Program-made: the position numbers and the translations under genes | Notes under the pieces: model-generated | The model's database searches: none | Told to the model about the DNA's origin: nothing | The model's input: the letters and a program-made list of their open reading frames with translations, nothing else | In this document: in pieces, positions 44,651-60,939 of the stretch | Layout of the letters: each line of letters opens with the position of its first letter | Position numbering within the stretch: the stretch's first letter is position 1 | DNA from: Xylocopa sonorina | Taxonomy: Eukaryota > Arthropoda > Insecta > Hymenoptera > Apidae | DNA: 64,000 nt | Reading direction: 5' to 3' | NCBI RefSeq assembly: GCF_050948175.1 | Contig: NW_027490217.1 | Span: 186,001-250,000 of the forward strand

Positions 44651-47600
44651 GAAGCATTAGAATTCTATTGCTTCGATACGGAGACTACTGCAAATGCTAC
44701 TTCCTTGCATGGAAGTGTCGCATTTACATACTTTTGAAGTGAATGCGAGGTATACATGACACTTCGCAATGAATGTCATATCTCATCATGAAACATAGAA
44801 ATGAGAAGCGATATCTCGTTTTGAGAAGCATTAGAACTCTACTGCCACGATACGTAGACATCTGCAAATGCTATTTCCTAGCAAGGAAGTGTCGCATTTA
44901 CATTCATTTGAAGTATAGACGAGATATACGTAACACTGCACAATGAATATTATATCTTATCATGAAACATACAAATGGGATGCGATGTCTCGATATAAGA
45001 AGCATTAGAACTCTATTGCTTCGATACGTAGACATCTGGTAACGTAATTTACTAGAAAGGAAGTATCCGTCTTACAATCATTTGAAGCGTAGACGAGGAA
45101 AACATAACACTCCACAATGAATATTATATCTTATCATGAAACATAGAAGTGAGATGCGGTATGGCGATTTAAGCAGCATTGGAACTATATTGCTTCGACA
45201 CGTAGACATCTGCCAAAGCTATTTCCTAGCAAGGAAGTGTCGCATTTACATTCATTTCATGTGTAGACGAGGAATACATATCACTTCGCAATGAATATTA
45301 TATCTTATCATGAGACGTAGAAATGAGATGCGATATCGCATCCTAAGGGGCATTAGAACTCTATTGCTTCGATACGTAGACATCTGCAATCTCTATTTCC
45401 TAGCAAGGAAGTGACACTTTTACATTCATTTGAAGTGTATGCGAGATACACATGACACTTCGCAATGAATATTACACCTTATCATGAAACATTGAAATGA
45501 GGTGCGATATCCCGTTTTAAGAAGCATTAGAACTGTACTGCTTCGATACGTAGACATCTGAAAACGCTATTTCCTAGCAAGGAAGTGACGCTTTTACATT
45601 CATTTGAGGTGTATGCGAGCTATACATGACACTTCGCAATGAATATTATATCTTATAATGAACCATAGAAGTGAGATGCGATATCGCGTCCTATGAAGCA
45701 TTAGAACTCTATTGCTTCAATACGTAGACATCTGCAATCGCTATTTCCCAGCAAGGAAGTGTCGCATTTACATTCTTTTGAAGTGTATGCGTTGTATTCA
45801 TGACATTTCGCAATGAATATTATATCTTATAATGAAATATAGAAATGAGTTGCGATATGGCGATTTAAGAAGCATTGGAACTCTATTGCTTCGATGCGTA
45901 GACATATGCAAACGCTACTTCCTAGCAAGGAAGTTTCGCATTTACATTCTTTTGAAACGAATACGAGATATACATGACACATCCCAATGAATATTATATA
46001 TTATCGTGAAACATAGAAATGAGGAGCGATTTCGCGTTTCAGGAAGCATTAGAACTCCATTTCTACGATACGCAGACATCTGCAAACGCTATTTCCCAGC
46101 AAGGAAGTGTCGCCCTTACATTCATTTGAAGTGTAGAAGAGGAATACATAACACACCACAATGAATATTATATATTATCATGAAACGTAGCAATGAGTAG
46201 CGATATCGCGTTTTAAGAAGCATTAGAACTCTATTGCTACGATACGTACACATATGCATACTCTGTTTAAAAGGAAGGAAGTATCGCAGTTACATTCCTT
46301 TGATGTGAATACGGGGTATACATAATATTCCACATTGAATATTGCACCTTATCACGGTACATAGAAATAAGGTGCGATATCGCGTTTTGAGAAGCATTAG
46401 AACCCTATAGCTACGGTACGTAGACAACTGCAGACGCAACTTCCTAACAAGTCAGTGTCGCATTTACATTCTTTTCAAGTGAATACGAGGTATACATAAC
46501 ACTTCACAATGTATATTATATCTTATAATTAAACATAGGAATGAGATGTGATATCGCTATTTAAGAAGCATTAGAACTCCAATGTTACGATACGTAGACT
46601 TCTGCAAACGCTATTTCCTACCAAGGAAGTGTCGCATTTACATTCTCTTGAAGTGAATACGAGGTATACATAACACTGCACAATGAATATTATATCTTAT
46701 CATTTAACATAGAAATGAGATGCGGTATCGCGTTTTATGAAGCATTAGAACTTTATTACTTCGATACGTAGATATCTGGAAACGCTAGTTCCTAGAATGG
46801 AAGTGCCGCATTTACATTCTTTTGAAGAGTATACGAGGCATTCATGATACTTCGCAATGAATATTGTATCTTATCATGAAACATAGAAATGAGATGCGAC
46901 ATCTCGTTTTAAGAAGCATTAGGACTCAATAGTTTTGATACGTAGACATCTGTCCAGGACACGCTATATCCTAGTAAGGAAGTGTCGCATTTACACTCAT
47001 TTGAAGCGTATGCGAGGTACATGCGACACTTCGCAGTGAATATTATATGTTATCATGGAACGTAGAAATGAGATGCGATATCGCGATTAAAGAAGCATTA
47101 GAACTCTCTTGCGTCGATACGTAGATATCTGAAAACGCTATTTCCTAGCATGGAAGTGTCGCATTTACATTCTTTTGTAGTGAACACGAGGTATACATGA
47201 AACTTCGCAATGTATATTATATCTTATCATGAAACATAGAAGTGAGATGCGATATCGCGTTTTAAGAAGCATTAGATCTCTATTGCTGCGATACGTAGAC
47301 ATCCGCAAACGCAGTTTCCTAGCATGCAAGTGTCGCATTTACATTCTTTTGGAGTGAATACGAGGTATACATGACACTTCGCAATGAATATTATATCTTA
47401 TCATGAAACATAGAAATGAGATGCGACATCTCGTTTTAAGAAGTATTAGAACTCTATTCTTTCGATACGTGGTCATCTGGAAACTCTATTTCCTAGCATG
47501 GAAGTGTCGCATTTACATTCTTTTGAAGTGAATACGAGGTATACATGACACTTCGCGATGAATATTATATCTTATCATGAAACATAGAAGTGAGATGCGA

Positions 47601-50550
47601 TATCGCATTTTAAAAAGCATTAGAACTCTACTGCTACGATACGTAGACATCTGCAAACAATATTTCCTAGCAAGGAAGTGTCGCATTTACATTCTTTTGA
47701 AGTGAATACGAGGTATACATAACACTCCAAAATGAATGATATATCTTATCACGAAACATAGAAATGAAATGCGACATCTCGTTTTAAAAAGCATTAGAGC
47801 TCTATTGCTACGATACGTAGACATCTACAAACGCTATTTCCTAACATGGATGTGTCGCATTTACATTCTTTTGAAGTGAATACGAGATATACATGACACT
47901 TCGCAATGGATATTATATCTAATCATGAAACATAGAATTGAGGTGCGACATGTCGTTTTAAGAAGTATTAGAACTCTATTCTTTCGATACGTGGTCATCT
48001 GGAAACGTTATTTCCGAGCAAGGAGGTGTCGCATTTACATTGTTTTGAAGTGAATACGAGGTATACATAACACTCCATAATGAATAGTATATCTTATCAT
48101 GAAGCATAGAAGTGAGATGTGATATCGCGTTTTAAGAATCATTAGATCTATATTGTTTCGACACGTAGTCATCTGGAAACGCTACTTCCTTGCAAGGAAG
48201 TGTCGCATGTACATCCTTTTGAAGTGAATACGAGGTATACATGACGCTTCGCAATGAATATTATATCTGATCATGAATCATAGAACTGAGATGCGACATC
48301 GCGATTTGAGAAGCATTAGAACCCTATTGCTAATATACGTAGACACATGCAAACTCTATTTCCTAGCAAGAAAATGTCGCACTTACATTCCATTGAAGTG
48401 AATACGAGGTATACGTAACACTCCACAATGAATATTATATCTTATCACGAAACATAGAAATGAAATGCGACATCTCGTTTTAAGAAGCATTAGAACCCTC
48501 TTGCTACGATACGTAGACATCTGCAAATGCTATTTACTTGCATGGAAATGTCGCATTTACATTCCGTTGAAGTGAATACGAGGTATACATGACACTTCGC
48601 AATGGATATTATATCTTATCATGAAACATAGAAATGAGATGCGACATCTCGTTTTAAGAAGTATTAGATCTCTATTCTTTCGATACGTGGTCATCTGGAA
48701 ACGCTATTTCCTAGCAAGGAAGTGCCGCATTTACATTCCATTGAAGTGAATACGAGGTATACATGACACTTCGCAATGACTATTATATCTTATCATGAAA
48801 CATAGAATTGAGATGCGATATCGCGTTTTAAGAAGCATTAGAAATCTATTGCTACGATACGTAGACATCTGCGAACAATATTTCCTAGCAAGGAAGTGTC
48901 GCATTTACATTCGTTTGAAGTGAATACGAGGTATACATGACACTTCGCAATGAATATTATATCTTATTATGAAACATAGATATGAGATGCGACATCTCGT
49001 TTTAAGAAGTATTAGAACTCTATTCTTTCGATACGTGGTCACCTGGAAACGCTATTTCCTAGCAAGGAAGTGTCGCATTTACATTCCATTGAAGTGAATA
49101 CGAGGTATACATGACACTTCGCAATGAATATTATATCTTATCATGAAACATAGAAGTGAGATGCGATATCGCGTTTTAAGAAGCATTAGAACTCTACTGC
49201 TACGATACGTAGACGTCTGCAAACAATATTTCCTAGCAAGGAAGTGTCGCATTTACATTCGATTGAAGTGAATGCGAGGTATACATGACACATCGCAATG
49301 AATATTATATCTTATTATGAAACAAAGAAATGAGATGCGACATCTCGTTTTAAGAGGTATCAGAACTCTATTCTTTCGATACGTGGTCATCTGGAAACGC
49401 TATTTCCGAGCAAGGAAGTGTCGCATTTACATTCGTTTGAAGTGAATACGATGTATACATGACACTTCGCAATGAATATTATATCTTATCATGAAACATA
49501 GAAGTGAGATGCGATATCGCGTTTTAAGAAGCATTAGATCTCTATTGCTGCGATACGTAGACATCCGCAAACGCAGTTTCCTAGCATGCAAGTGTCGCAT
49601 TTACATTCTTTTGGAGTGAATACGAGGTATACATGACACTTCGCAATGAATATTATATCTTATCATGAAACATAGAAATGAGATGCGACATCTCGTTTTA
49701 AGAAGTATTAGAACTCTATTCTTTCGATACGTGGTCATCTGGAAACTCTATTTCCTAGCATGGAAGTGTCGCATTTACATTCTTTCGAAGTGAATACGAG
49801 GTATACATGACACTTCGCGATGAATATTATATCTTATCATGAAACATAGAAGTGAGATGCGATATCGCATTTTAAAAAGCATTAGAACTCTACTGCTACG
49901 ATACGTAGACATCTGCAAACAATATTTCCTAGCAAGGAAGTGTCGCATTTACATTCTTTTGAAGTGAATACGAGGTATACATAACACTCCAAAATGAATG
50001 ATATATCTTATCACGAAACATAGAAATGAAATGCGACATCTCGTTTTAAAAAGCATTAGAGCTCTATTGCTACGATACGTAGACATCTACAAACGCTATT
50101 TCCTAACATGGATGTATCGCATTTACATTCTTTTGGAGTGAATACGAGGTATACATGACACTTCGCAATGAATATTATATCTTATCATGAAACATAGAAA
50201 TGAGATGCGACATCTCGTTTTAAGAAGTATTAGATCTCTATTCTTTCGATACGTGGTCATCTGGAAACGCTATTTCCTAGCAAGGAAGTGCCGCATTTAC
50301 ATTCCATTGAAGTGAATACGAGGTATACATGACACTTCGCAATGACTATTATATCTTATCATGAAACATAGAATTGAGATGCGATATCGCGTTTTAAGAA
50401 GCATTAGAAATCTATTGCTACGATACGTAGACATCTGCGAACAATATTTCCTAGCAAGGAAGTGTCGCATTTACATTCGTTTGAAGTGAATACGAGGTAT
50501 ACATGACACTTCGCAATGAATATTATATCTTATCATGAAACATAGAAGTG

Positions 50551-53500
50551 AGGTGCGATATCGCGCATAAGAAGCATTAGAACTCTATTGCTACGATGCG
50601 TAGACATCTGGATACGCTATTTCCTAGCATGGAAGTGTCGCATTTACATTCTTTTGAAGTGAATACGAGATATACATGACACTTCGCAATGAATATTATA
50701 TGTTATCATGAAACATTGGAATGAGGTGCTATATCGCGTATTGAGAAGCATTAGAACTCTCTTGCTAATATACGTAGACATCTGCAAACTCTATTTCCTA
50801 GCAAGGAAATGTCGCAATTACATTCCATTGAAGTGAATACGAGGTATACATGACACTTCGCAATGGATATTATATCTTATCATGAAACATAGGAATGAGA
50901 TGCGACATCTCGTTTTAAGAAGTATTAGAACTCTACTCTTTCGATACGTGGTCATCAGGAAACGCTACTTCCTAGCACCGAAGTGTCGCATTTACATTCT
51001 TTTGAAGTGAATACGAGGTATACATGACACTTCGCAATGAATATTATATCTTATCATGAAACATAGAAGTGAGATGCGATATCGCGTTTTAAGAAGCATT
51101 AGAACTCTATTGCTACGATGCGTAGACATCTGGATACGCTATTTCCGAGCATGGAAGTGTCGCATTTACATTCTTTTGAAGTGAATACGAGATATACATG
51201 ACACTTCGCAATGGATATTATATCTTATCATGAAACATAGGAATGAGATGCGACATCTCGTTTTAAGAAGTATTAGAACTCTACTCTTTCGATACGTGGT
51301 CATCTGGAAACGCTACTTCCTAGCACCGAAGTGTCGCATTTACATTCTTTTGAAGTGAATACGAGGTATACATGACACTTCGCAATGAATATTATATCTT
51401 ATCATGAAACATAGAAGTGAGATGCGATATCGCGTTTTAAGAAGCATTAGAACTCTATTCCTACGATGCGTAGACATCTGCAAATGTTATTTCCTAGCAA
51501 GAAAGTGTCGCATTTGATTCTTTTGAAGTGAATACGAGGCATACATAACATTCCACAATGAATATTATATCTTATCACGAAACATAGAAATGAAATGCGA
51601 CATCTCGTTTTAAGTAGCATTAGAACTCTATTGCTACGATACGTGGACATCGGCAAACGCTATTTCCTAGCATGGAAGTGTCGCATTTACATTCTTTTGA
51701 AGTGAATACGAGGTATACATGACACTTCGCAATGAATATTATATCTTATCATGAAACATTGGAATGAGGTGCTATATCGCGTATTGAGAAGCATTAGAAC
51801 TCTCCTGCTAATATACGTAGACATCTGCAAACTCTATTTCCTAGCAAGGAAATGTCGCAATTACATTCCATTGAAGTGAATACGAGGTATACATGACACT
51901 TCGCAATGGATATTATATCTTATCATGAAACATAGGAATGAGATGCGACATCTCGTTTTAAGAAGTATTAGAACTCTACTCTTTCGATACGTGGTCATCT
52001 GGAAACGCTACTTCCTAGCACCGAAGTGTCGCATTTACATTCTTTTGAAGTGAATACGAGGTACACATGACACTTCGCAATGAATATTATATCTTATCTC
52101 GAAACATAGAAGTGAGATGCGATATCACGATTTAAGAAGCGCTAGAACTCTATTGCTACGATGCGTAGACATCTGGAAATGTTATTTGCTAGCAAAAAAG
52201 TGTCGCATTTACATTCTCTTGAAGTGAATACGAGGTATACATAACACTCTACAATGAATATTATATCTTATCACGAAACATAGAAATGGAATGCGACATC
52301 TCGTTTTAAGAAGCATTAGAACTCTATTGCTACGATACGTAGACATCTGCAAACGCTCTTTCCTAGCATGTAAGTGTCGCATTTACATTCTTTTGAAGTG
52401 AATACGAGGTATACATGACACTTCGCAATGAATATTATATCTTATCATGAAACATTGGAATGAGGTGCTATATCGCGTATTGAGAAGCATTAGAACTCTC
52501 CTGCTAATATACGTAGACATCTGCAAACTCTATTTCCTAGCAAGGAAATGTCGCAATTACATTCCATTGAAGTGAATACGAGGTATACATGACACTTCGC
52601 AATGGATATTATATCTTATCATGAAACATAGGAATGAGATGCGACATCTCGTTTTAAGAAGTATTAGAACTCTACTCTTTCGATACGTGGTCATCTGGAA
52701 ACGCTACTTCCTAGCACCGAAGTGTCGCATTTACATTCTTTTGAAGTGAATACGAGGTATACATGACACTTCGCAATGAATATTACATCTTATCATGAAA
52801 CATAGAAGTGAGATGCGATATCGCGTTTTAAGAAGCATTAGATCTCTATTGCTGCGATACGTAGACATCCGCACACGCAGTTTCCTAGCATGCAAGTGTC
52901 GCATTTACATTCTTTTGGAGTGAATACGAGGTATACATGACACTTCGCAATGAATATTATATCTTATCATGAAACATAGAAGTGAGGTGCGATATCGCGC
53001 ATAAGAAGCATTAGAACTCTATTGCTACGATGCGTAGACATCTGGATACGCTATTTCCTAGCATGGAAGTGTCGCATTTACATTCTTTTGAAGTGAATAC
53101 GAGATATACATGACACTTCGCAATGAATATTATATGTTATCATGAAACATTGGAATGAGGTGCTATATCGCGTATTGAGAAGCATTAGAACTCTCTTGCT
53201 AATATACGTAGACATCTGCAAACTCTATTTCCTAGCAAGGAAATGTCGCAATTACATTCCATTGAAGTGAATACGAGGTATACATGACACTTCGCAATGG
53301 ATATTATATCTTATCATGAAACATAGGAATGAGATGCGACATCTCGTTTTAAGAAGTATTAGAACTCTACTCTTTCGATACGTGGTCATCAGGAAACGCT
53401 ACTTCCTAGCACCGAAGTGTCGCATTTACATTCTTTTGAAGTGAATACGAGGTATACATGACACTTCGCAATGAATATTATATCTTATCATGAAACATAG

Positions 53501-56500
53501 AAGTGAGATGCGATATCGCGTTTTAAGAAGCATTAGAACTCTATTGCTACGATGCGTAGACATCTGGATACGCTATTTCCGAGCATGGAAGTGTCGCATT
53601 TACATTCTTTTGAAGTGAATACGAGATATACATGACACTTCGCAATGGATATTATATCTTATCATGAAACATAGGAATGAGATGCGACATCTCGTTTTAA
53701 GAAGTATTAGAACTCTACTCTTTCGATACGTGGTCATCTGGAAACGCTACTTCCTAGCACCGAAGTGTCGCATTTACATTCTTTTGAAGTGAATACGAGG
53801 TATACATGACACTTCGCAATGAATATTATATCTTATCATGAAACATAGAAGTGAGATGCGATATCGCGTTTTAAGAAGCATTAGAACTCTATTCCTACGA
53901 TGCGTAGACTTCTGCAAATGTTATTTCCTAGCAAGAAAGTGTCGCATTTGATTCTTTTGAAGTGAATACGAGGCATACATAACATTCCACAATGAATATT
54001 ATATCTTATTACGAAACATAGAAATGAAATGCGACATCTCGTTTTAAGTAGCATTAGAACTCTATTGCTACGATACGTGGACATCGGCAAACGCTATTTC
54101 CTAGCATGGAAGTGTCGCATTTACATTCTTTTGAAGTGAATACGATGTATACATGACACTTCGCAATGAATATTATATCTTATCATGAAACATAGAAGTG
54201 AGATGCGATATCGCGTTTTAAGAAGCATTAGATCTCTATTGCTGCGATACGTAGACATCCGCAAACGCTGTTTCCTAGCATGCAAGTGTCGCATTTACAT
54301 TCTTTTGATGTGAATACGAGGCATACATAACATTCCATAATGAAAGTTATATCTTATCACGAAACATAGAAATGAAATGAGACATCTCGTTTTAAGTAGC
54401 ATTAGAACTCTATTGCTGCGATACGTAGACATCGGCAAACGCTATTTCCTAGCAAGGAAGTGTCGCATTTACATTCTTTTGAAGTGAATACGAGGTACAC
54501 ATGACACTTCGCAATGAATATTATATCTTATCTCGAAACATAGAAGTGAGATGCGATATCACGATTTAAGAAGCGCTAGAACTCTATTGCTACGATGCGT
54601 AGACATCTGGAAATGTTATTTGCTAGCAAAAAAGTGTCGCATTTACATTCTCTTGAAGTGAATACGAGGTATACATAACACTCTACAATGAATATTATAT
54701 CTTATCACGAAACATAGAAATGGAATGCGACATCTCGTTTTAAGAAGCATTAGAACTCTATTGCTACGATACGTAGACATCTGCAAACGCTATTTCCTAG
54801 CATGTAAGTGTCGCATTTACATTCTTTTGAAGTGAATACGAGGTATACATGACACTTCGCAATGAATATTATATCTTATCATGAAACATTGGAATGAGGT
54901 GCTATATCGCGTATTGAGAAGCATTAGAACTCTCCTGCTAATATACGTAGACATCTGCAAACTCTATTTCCTAGCAAGGAAATGTCGCATTTACATTCTT
55001 TTGGAGTGAATACGAGGTATACATGACACTTCGCAATGAATATTATATCTTATCATGAAACATAGAAGTGAGGTGCGATATCGCGCATAAGAAGCATTAG
55101 AACTCTATTGCTACGATGCGTAGACATCTGGATACGCTATTTCCTAGCATGGAAGTGTCGCATTTACATTCTTTTGAAGTGAATACGAGATATACATGAC
55201 ACTTCGCAATGAATATTATATGTTATCATGAAACATTGGAATGAGGTGCTATATCGCGTCTTGAGAAGCATTAGAACTCTCTTGCTAATATACGTAGACA
55301 TCTGCAAACTCTATTTCCTAGCAAGGAAATGTCGCAATTACATTCCATTGAAGTGAATACGAGGTATACATGACACTTCGCAATGGATATTATATCTTAT
55401 CATGAAACATAGGAATGAGATGCGACATCTCGTTTTAAGAAGTATTAGAACTCTACTCTTTCGATACGTGGTCATCAGGAAACGCTACTTCCTAGCAAAA
55501 AAGTGTCGCATTTACATTCTCTTGAAGTGAATACGAGGTATACATAACACTCTACAATGAATATTATATCTTATCACGAAACATAGAAATGGAATGCGAC
55601 ATCTCGTTTTAAGAAGCATTAGAACTCTATTGCTACGATACGTAGACATCTGCAAACGCTATTTCCTAGCATGTAAGTGTCGCATTTACATTCTTTTGAA
55701 GTGAATACGAGGTATACATGACACTTCGCAATGAATATTATATCTTATCATGAAACATTGGAATGAGGTGCTATATCGCGTATTGAGAAGCATTAGAACT
55801 CTCCTGCTAATATACGTAGACATCTGCAAACTCTATTTCCTAGCAAGGAAATGTCGCAATTACATTCCATTGAAGTGAATACGAGGTATACATGACACTT
55901 CGCAATGGATATTATATCTTATCATGAAACATAGGAATGAGATGCGACATCTCGTTTTAAGAAGTATTAGAACTCTACTCTTTCGATACGTGGTCATCTG
56001 GAAACGCTACTTCCTAGCACCGAAGTGTCGCATTTACATTCTTTTGAAGTGAATACGAGGTATACATGACACTTCGCAATGAATATTATATTTTATCATG
56101 AAACATAGAAGTGAGATGCGATATCGCGTTTTAAGAAGCATTAGAACTCTACTCCTACGATGCGTAGACATCTGCAAATGTTATTTCCTAGCAAGAAAGT
56201 GTCGCATTTACATTCTTTTGAAGTGAATACGAGGCATACATAACATTCCACAATGAATATTATATCTTATCACGAAACATAGAAATGAATTGCGACATCT
56301 CGTTTTAAGTAGCATTAGAACTCTATTGCTACGATACGCAGACATCGGCAAACGCTATTTCCTAGCATGGAAGTGTCGCATTTACATTCTTTTGAAGTGA
56401 ATACGATGTATACATGACACTTCGCAATGAATATTATATCTTATCTCGAAACATAGAAGTGAGATGCGATATCACGATTTAAGAAGCGCTAGAACTCTAT

Positions 56501-59500
56501 TGCTACGATGCGTAGACATCTGGAAATGTTATTTCCTAGCAAAAAAGTGTCGCATTTACATTCTCTTGAAGTGAATACGAGGTATACATAACACTCTACA
56601 ATGAATATTATATCTTATCACGAAACATAGAAATGGAATGCGACATCTCGTTTTAAGAAGCATTAGAACTCTATTGCTACGATACGTAGACATCTGCAAA
56701 CGCTATTTCCTAGCATGTAAGTGTCGCATTTACATTCTTTTGAAGTGAATACGAGGTATACATGACACTTCGCAATGAATATTATATCTTATCATGAAAC
56801 ATAGAAATGAGATGCGACATCTCGTTTTAAGAAGTATTAGAACTCTATTCTTACGATACGTGGTCATCTGCAAACGCTATTTCCTAGCATGCAAGTGTCG
56901 CATTAACATTCTTTTGAAGTGAGTACGAGATATGCATGACACTTCGCAATGAATATTATAACTTATCATGAAACATAGAAGTGAGATGCGATATCGCGTT
57001 TTAAGAAGCATTAGAACTCTATTCCTACGATGCGTAGACATCTGCAAATGTTATTTCCTAGCAAGAAAGTGTCGCATTTACATTCTTTTGAAGTGAATAC
57101 GAGGCATACATAACATTCCACAATGAATATTATATCTTATCACGAAACATAGAAATGAAATGCGACATCTCGTTTTAAGAAGTATTAGAACTCTACTCTT
57201 TCGATACGTGATCATCTGGAAACGCTACTTCCTAGCACCGAAGTGTCGCATTTACATTCTTTTGAAGTGAATACGAGGTATACATGACACTTCGCAATGA
57301 ATATTATATCTTATCATGAAACATAGAAGTGAGGTGCGATATCGCGCTTAAGAAGCATTAGAACTCTATTGCTACGATGCGTAGACATCTGGATACGCTA
57401 TTTCCTAGCATGGAAGTGTCGCATTTACATTCTTTTGAAGTGAATACGAGATATACATGACACTTCGCAATGAATATTATATGTTATCATGAAACATTGG
57501 AATGAGGTGCTATATCGCGTATTGAGAAGCATTAGAACTCTCCTGCTAATATACGTAGACATCTGCAAACTCTATTTCCTAGCAAGGAAATGTCGCAATT
57601 ACATTCCATTGAAGTGAATACGAGGTATACATGACACTTCGCAATGGATATTATATCTTATCATGAAACATAGGAATGAGATGCGACATCTCGTTTTAAG
57701 AAGTATTAGAACTCTACTCTTTCGATACGTGGTCATCTGGAAACGCTACTTCCTAGCACCGAAGTGTCGCATTTACATTCTTTTGAAGTGAATACGAGGT
57801 ATACATGACACTTGGCAATGAATATTATATCTTATCATGAAACATAGAAGTGAGATGCGATATCGCGTTTTAAGAAGCATTAGAACTCTACTCCTACGAT
57901 GCGTAGACATCTGCAAATGTTATTTCCTAGCAAGAAAGTGTCGCATTTACATTCTTTTGAAGTGAATACGAGGCATACATAACATTCCACAATGAATATT
58001 ATATCTTATCACGAAACATAGAAATGAATTGCGACATCTCGTTTTAAGTAGCATTAGAACTCTATTGCTACGATACGTAGACATCGGCAAACGCTATTTC
58101 CTAGCATGGAAGTGTCGCATTTACATTCTTTTGAAGTGAATACGATGTATACATGACACTTCGCAATGAATATTATATCTTATCATGAAACATAGAAGTG
58201 AGATGCGATATCGCGTTCTAAGAAGCATTAGATCTCTATTGCTGCGATACGTAGACATCCGCAAACGCAGTTTCCTAGCATGCAAGTGTCGCATTTACAT
58301 TCTTTTGGAGTGAATACGAGGTATACATGACACTTCGCAATGAATATTATATCTTATCATGAAACATAGAAGTGAGATGCGATATCGCGTTTTAAGAAGC
58401 ATTAGAACTCTATTGCTACGATGCGTAGACATCTGGATACGCTATTTCCTAGCATGGAAGTGTCGCATTTACATTCTTTTGAAGTGAATACGAGATATAC
58501 ATGACACTTCGCAATGAATATTATATGTTATCATGAAACATTGGAATGAGGTGCTATATCGCGTATTGAGAAGCATTAGAACTCTCCTGCTAATATACGT
58601 AGACATCTGCAAACTCTATTTCCTAGCACCGAAGTGTCGCATTTACATTCTTTTGAAGTGAATACGAGGTATACATGACACTTCGCAATGGATATTATAT
58701 CTTATCATGAAACATAGGAATGAGATGCGACATCTCGTTTTAAGAAGCATTAGATCTCTATTGCTGCGATACGTAGACATCCGCAAACGCTGTTTCCTAG
58801 CATGCAAGTGTCGCATTTACATTCTTTTGAAGTGAATATGAGGCATACATGACACTTCGCAATGAATATTATATCTTATCATGAAACATAGAAATGAGAT
58901 GCGACATCTCGTTTTAAGAAGTATTAGAACTCTATTCTTACGATACGTGGTCATCTGCAAACGCTATTTCCTAGCATGCAAGTGTCGCATTAACATTCTT
59001 TTGAAGTGAGTACGAGATATGCATGACACTTCGCAATGAATATTATAACTTATCATGAAACATAGAAGTGTGATGCGATATCGCGTTTTAAGAAGCATTA
59101 GAACTCTATTCCTACGATGCGTAGACATCTGCAAATGTTATTTCCTAGCAAGAAAGTGTCGCATTTACATTCTTTTGAGGTGAATACGAGGCATACATAA
59201 CATTCCACAATGAATATTATATCTTATCACCAAACATAGAAATGAAATGCGACATCTCGTTTTAAGAAGTATTAGAACTCTACTCTTTCGATACGTGATC
59301 ATCTGGAAACGCTACTTCCTAGCACCGAAGTGTCGCATTTACATTCTTTTGAAGTGAATACGAGGTATACATGACACTTCGCAATGAATATTATATCTTA
59401 TCATGAAACATAGAAGTGAGATGCGATATCGCGTTTTAAGAAGCATTAGAACTCTACTCCTACGATGCGTAGACATCTGCAAATGTTATTTCCTAGCAAG

Positions 59501-60400
59501 AAAGTGTCGCATTTACATTCTTTTGAAGTGAATACGAGGCATACATAACATTCCACAATGAATATTATATCTTATCACGAAACATAGAAATGAATTGCGA
59601 CATCTCGTTTTATGTAGCATTAGAACTCTATTGCTACGATACGTAGACATCGGCAAACGCTATTTCCTAGCATGGAAGTGTCGCATTTACATTCTTTTGA
59701 AGTGAATACGATGTATACATGACACTTCGCAATGAATATTATATCTTATCATGAAACATAGAAGTGAGATGCGATATCGCGTTTTAAGAAGCATTAGATC
59801 TCTATTGCTGCGATACGTAGACATATGCAAACGCAGTTTCCTAGCATGCAAGTGTCGCATTTACATTCTTTTGGAGTGAATACGAGGTATACATGACACT
59901 TCGCAATGAATATTATATCTTATCATGAAACATAGAAGTGAGGTGCGATATCGCGCTTAAGAAACATTAGAACTCTATTGCTACGATGCGTAGACATCTG
60001 GATACGCTATTTCCTAGCATGGAAGTGTCGCATTTACATTCTTTTGAAGTGAATACGAGATATACATGACACTTCGCAATGAATATTATATGTTATCATG
60101 AAACATTGGAATGAGGTGCTATATCGCGTATTGAGAAGCATTAGAACTCTCCTGCTAATATACGTAGACATCTGCAAACTCTATTTCCTAGCATGGAAAT
60201 GTCGCAATTACATTCCATTGAAGTGAATACGAGGTATACATGACACTTCGCAATCGATATTATATCTTATCATGAAACATAGGAATGAGATGCGACATCT
60301 CGTTTTAAGAAGTATTAGAACTCTACTCTTTCGATACGTGGTCATCAGGAAACGCTACTTCCTAGCACCGAAGTGTCGCATTTACATTCTTTTGAAGTGA
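50551..60400 (+). repeat. Higher-order repeats of 12-15 monomers
   Basis: The marker variant AGGTGCGATATCGCGC(A/T)TAAG occurs at 50551, 52985, 55071, 57332 and 59941. The spacings are 2,434, 2,086, 2,261 and 2,609 bp, that is 14, 12, 13 and 15 monomers of about 173.9 bp. Between 50551 and 54100 the first two blocks are nearly identical; for instance the variants at 51447-51656 and 53881-54090 translate to proteins differing at one residue. Variable block length suggests repeated unequal exchange. Confidence 0.85.
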
Positions 60401-60939
60401 ATACGAGGTATACATGACACTTCGCAATGAATATTATATCTTATCATGAAACATAGAAGTGAGATGCGATATCGCGTTTTAAGAAGCTTTAGAACTCTAT
60501 TGCTACGATGCGTAGACATCTGGATACGCTATTTCCTAGCATGGAAGTGTCGCATTTACATTCTTTTGAAGTGAATACGAGATATACATGACACTTCGCA
60601 ATGAATATTATATGTTATCATGAAACATTGGAATGAGGTGCTATATCGCGTATTGAGAAGCATTAGAACTCTCCTGCTAATATACGTAGACATCTGCAAA
60701 CTCTATTTCCTAGCATGGAAGTGTCGCATTTACATTCTTTTGAAGTGAATACGAGGTATACATAACACTCTACAATGAATATTATATCTTATCACGAAAC
60801 ATAGAAATGGAATGCGACATCTCGTTTTAAGAAGCATTAGAACTCTATTGCTACGATACGTAGACATCTGCAAACGCTATTTCCTAGCATGTAAGTGTCG
60901 CATTTACATTCCTTTGAAGTGAATACGAGGTATACATGA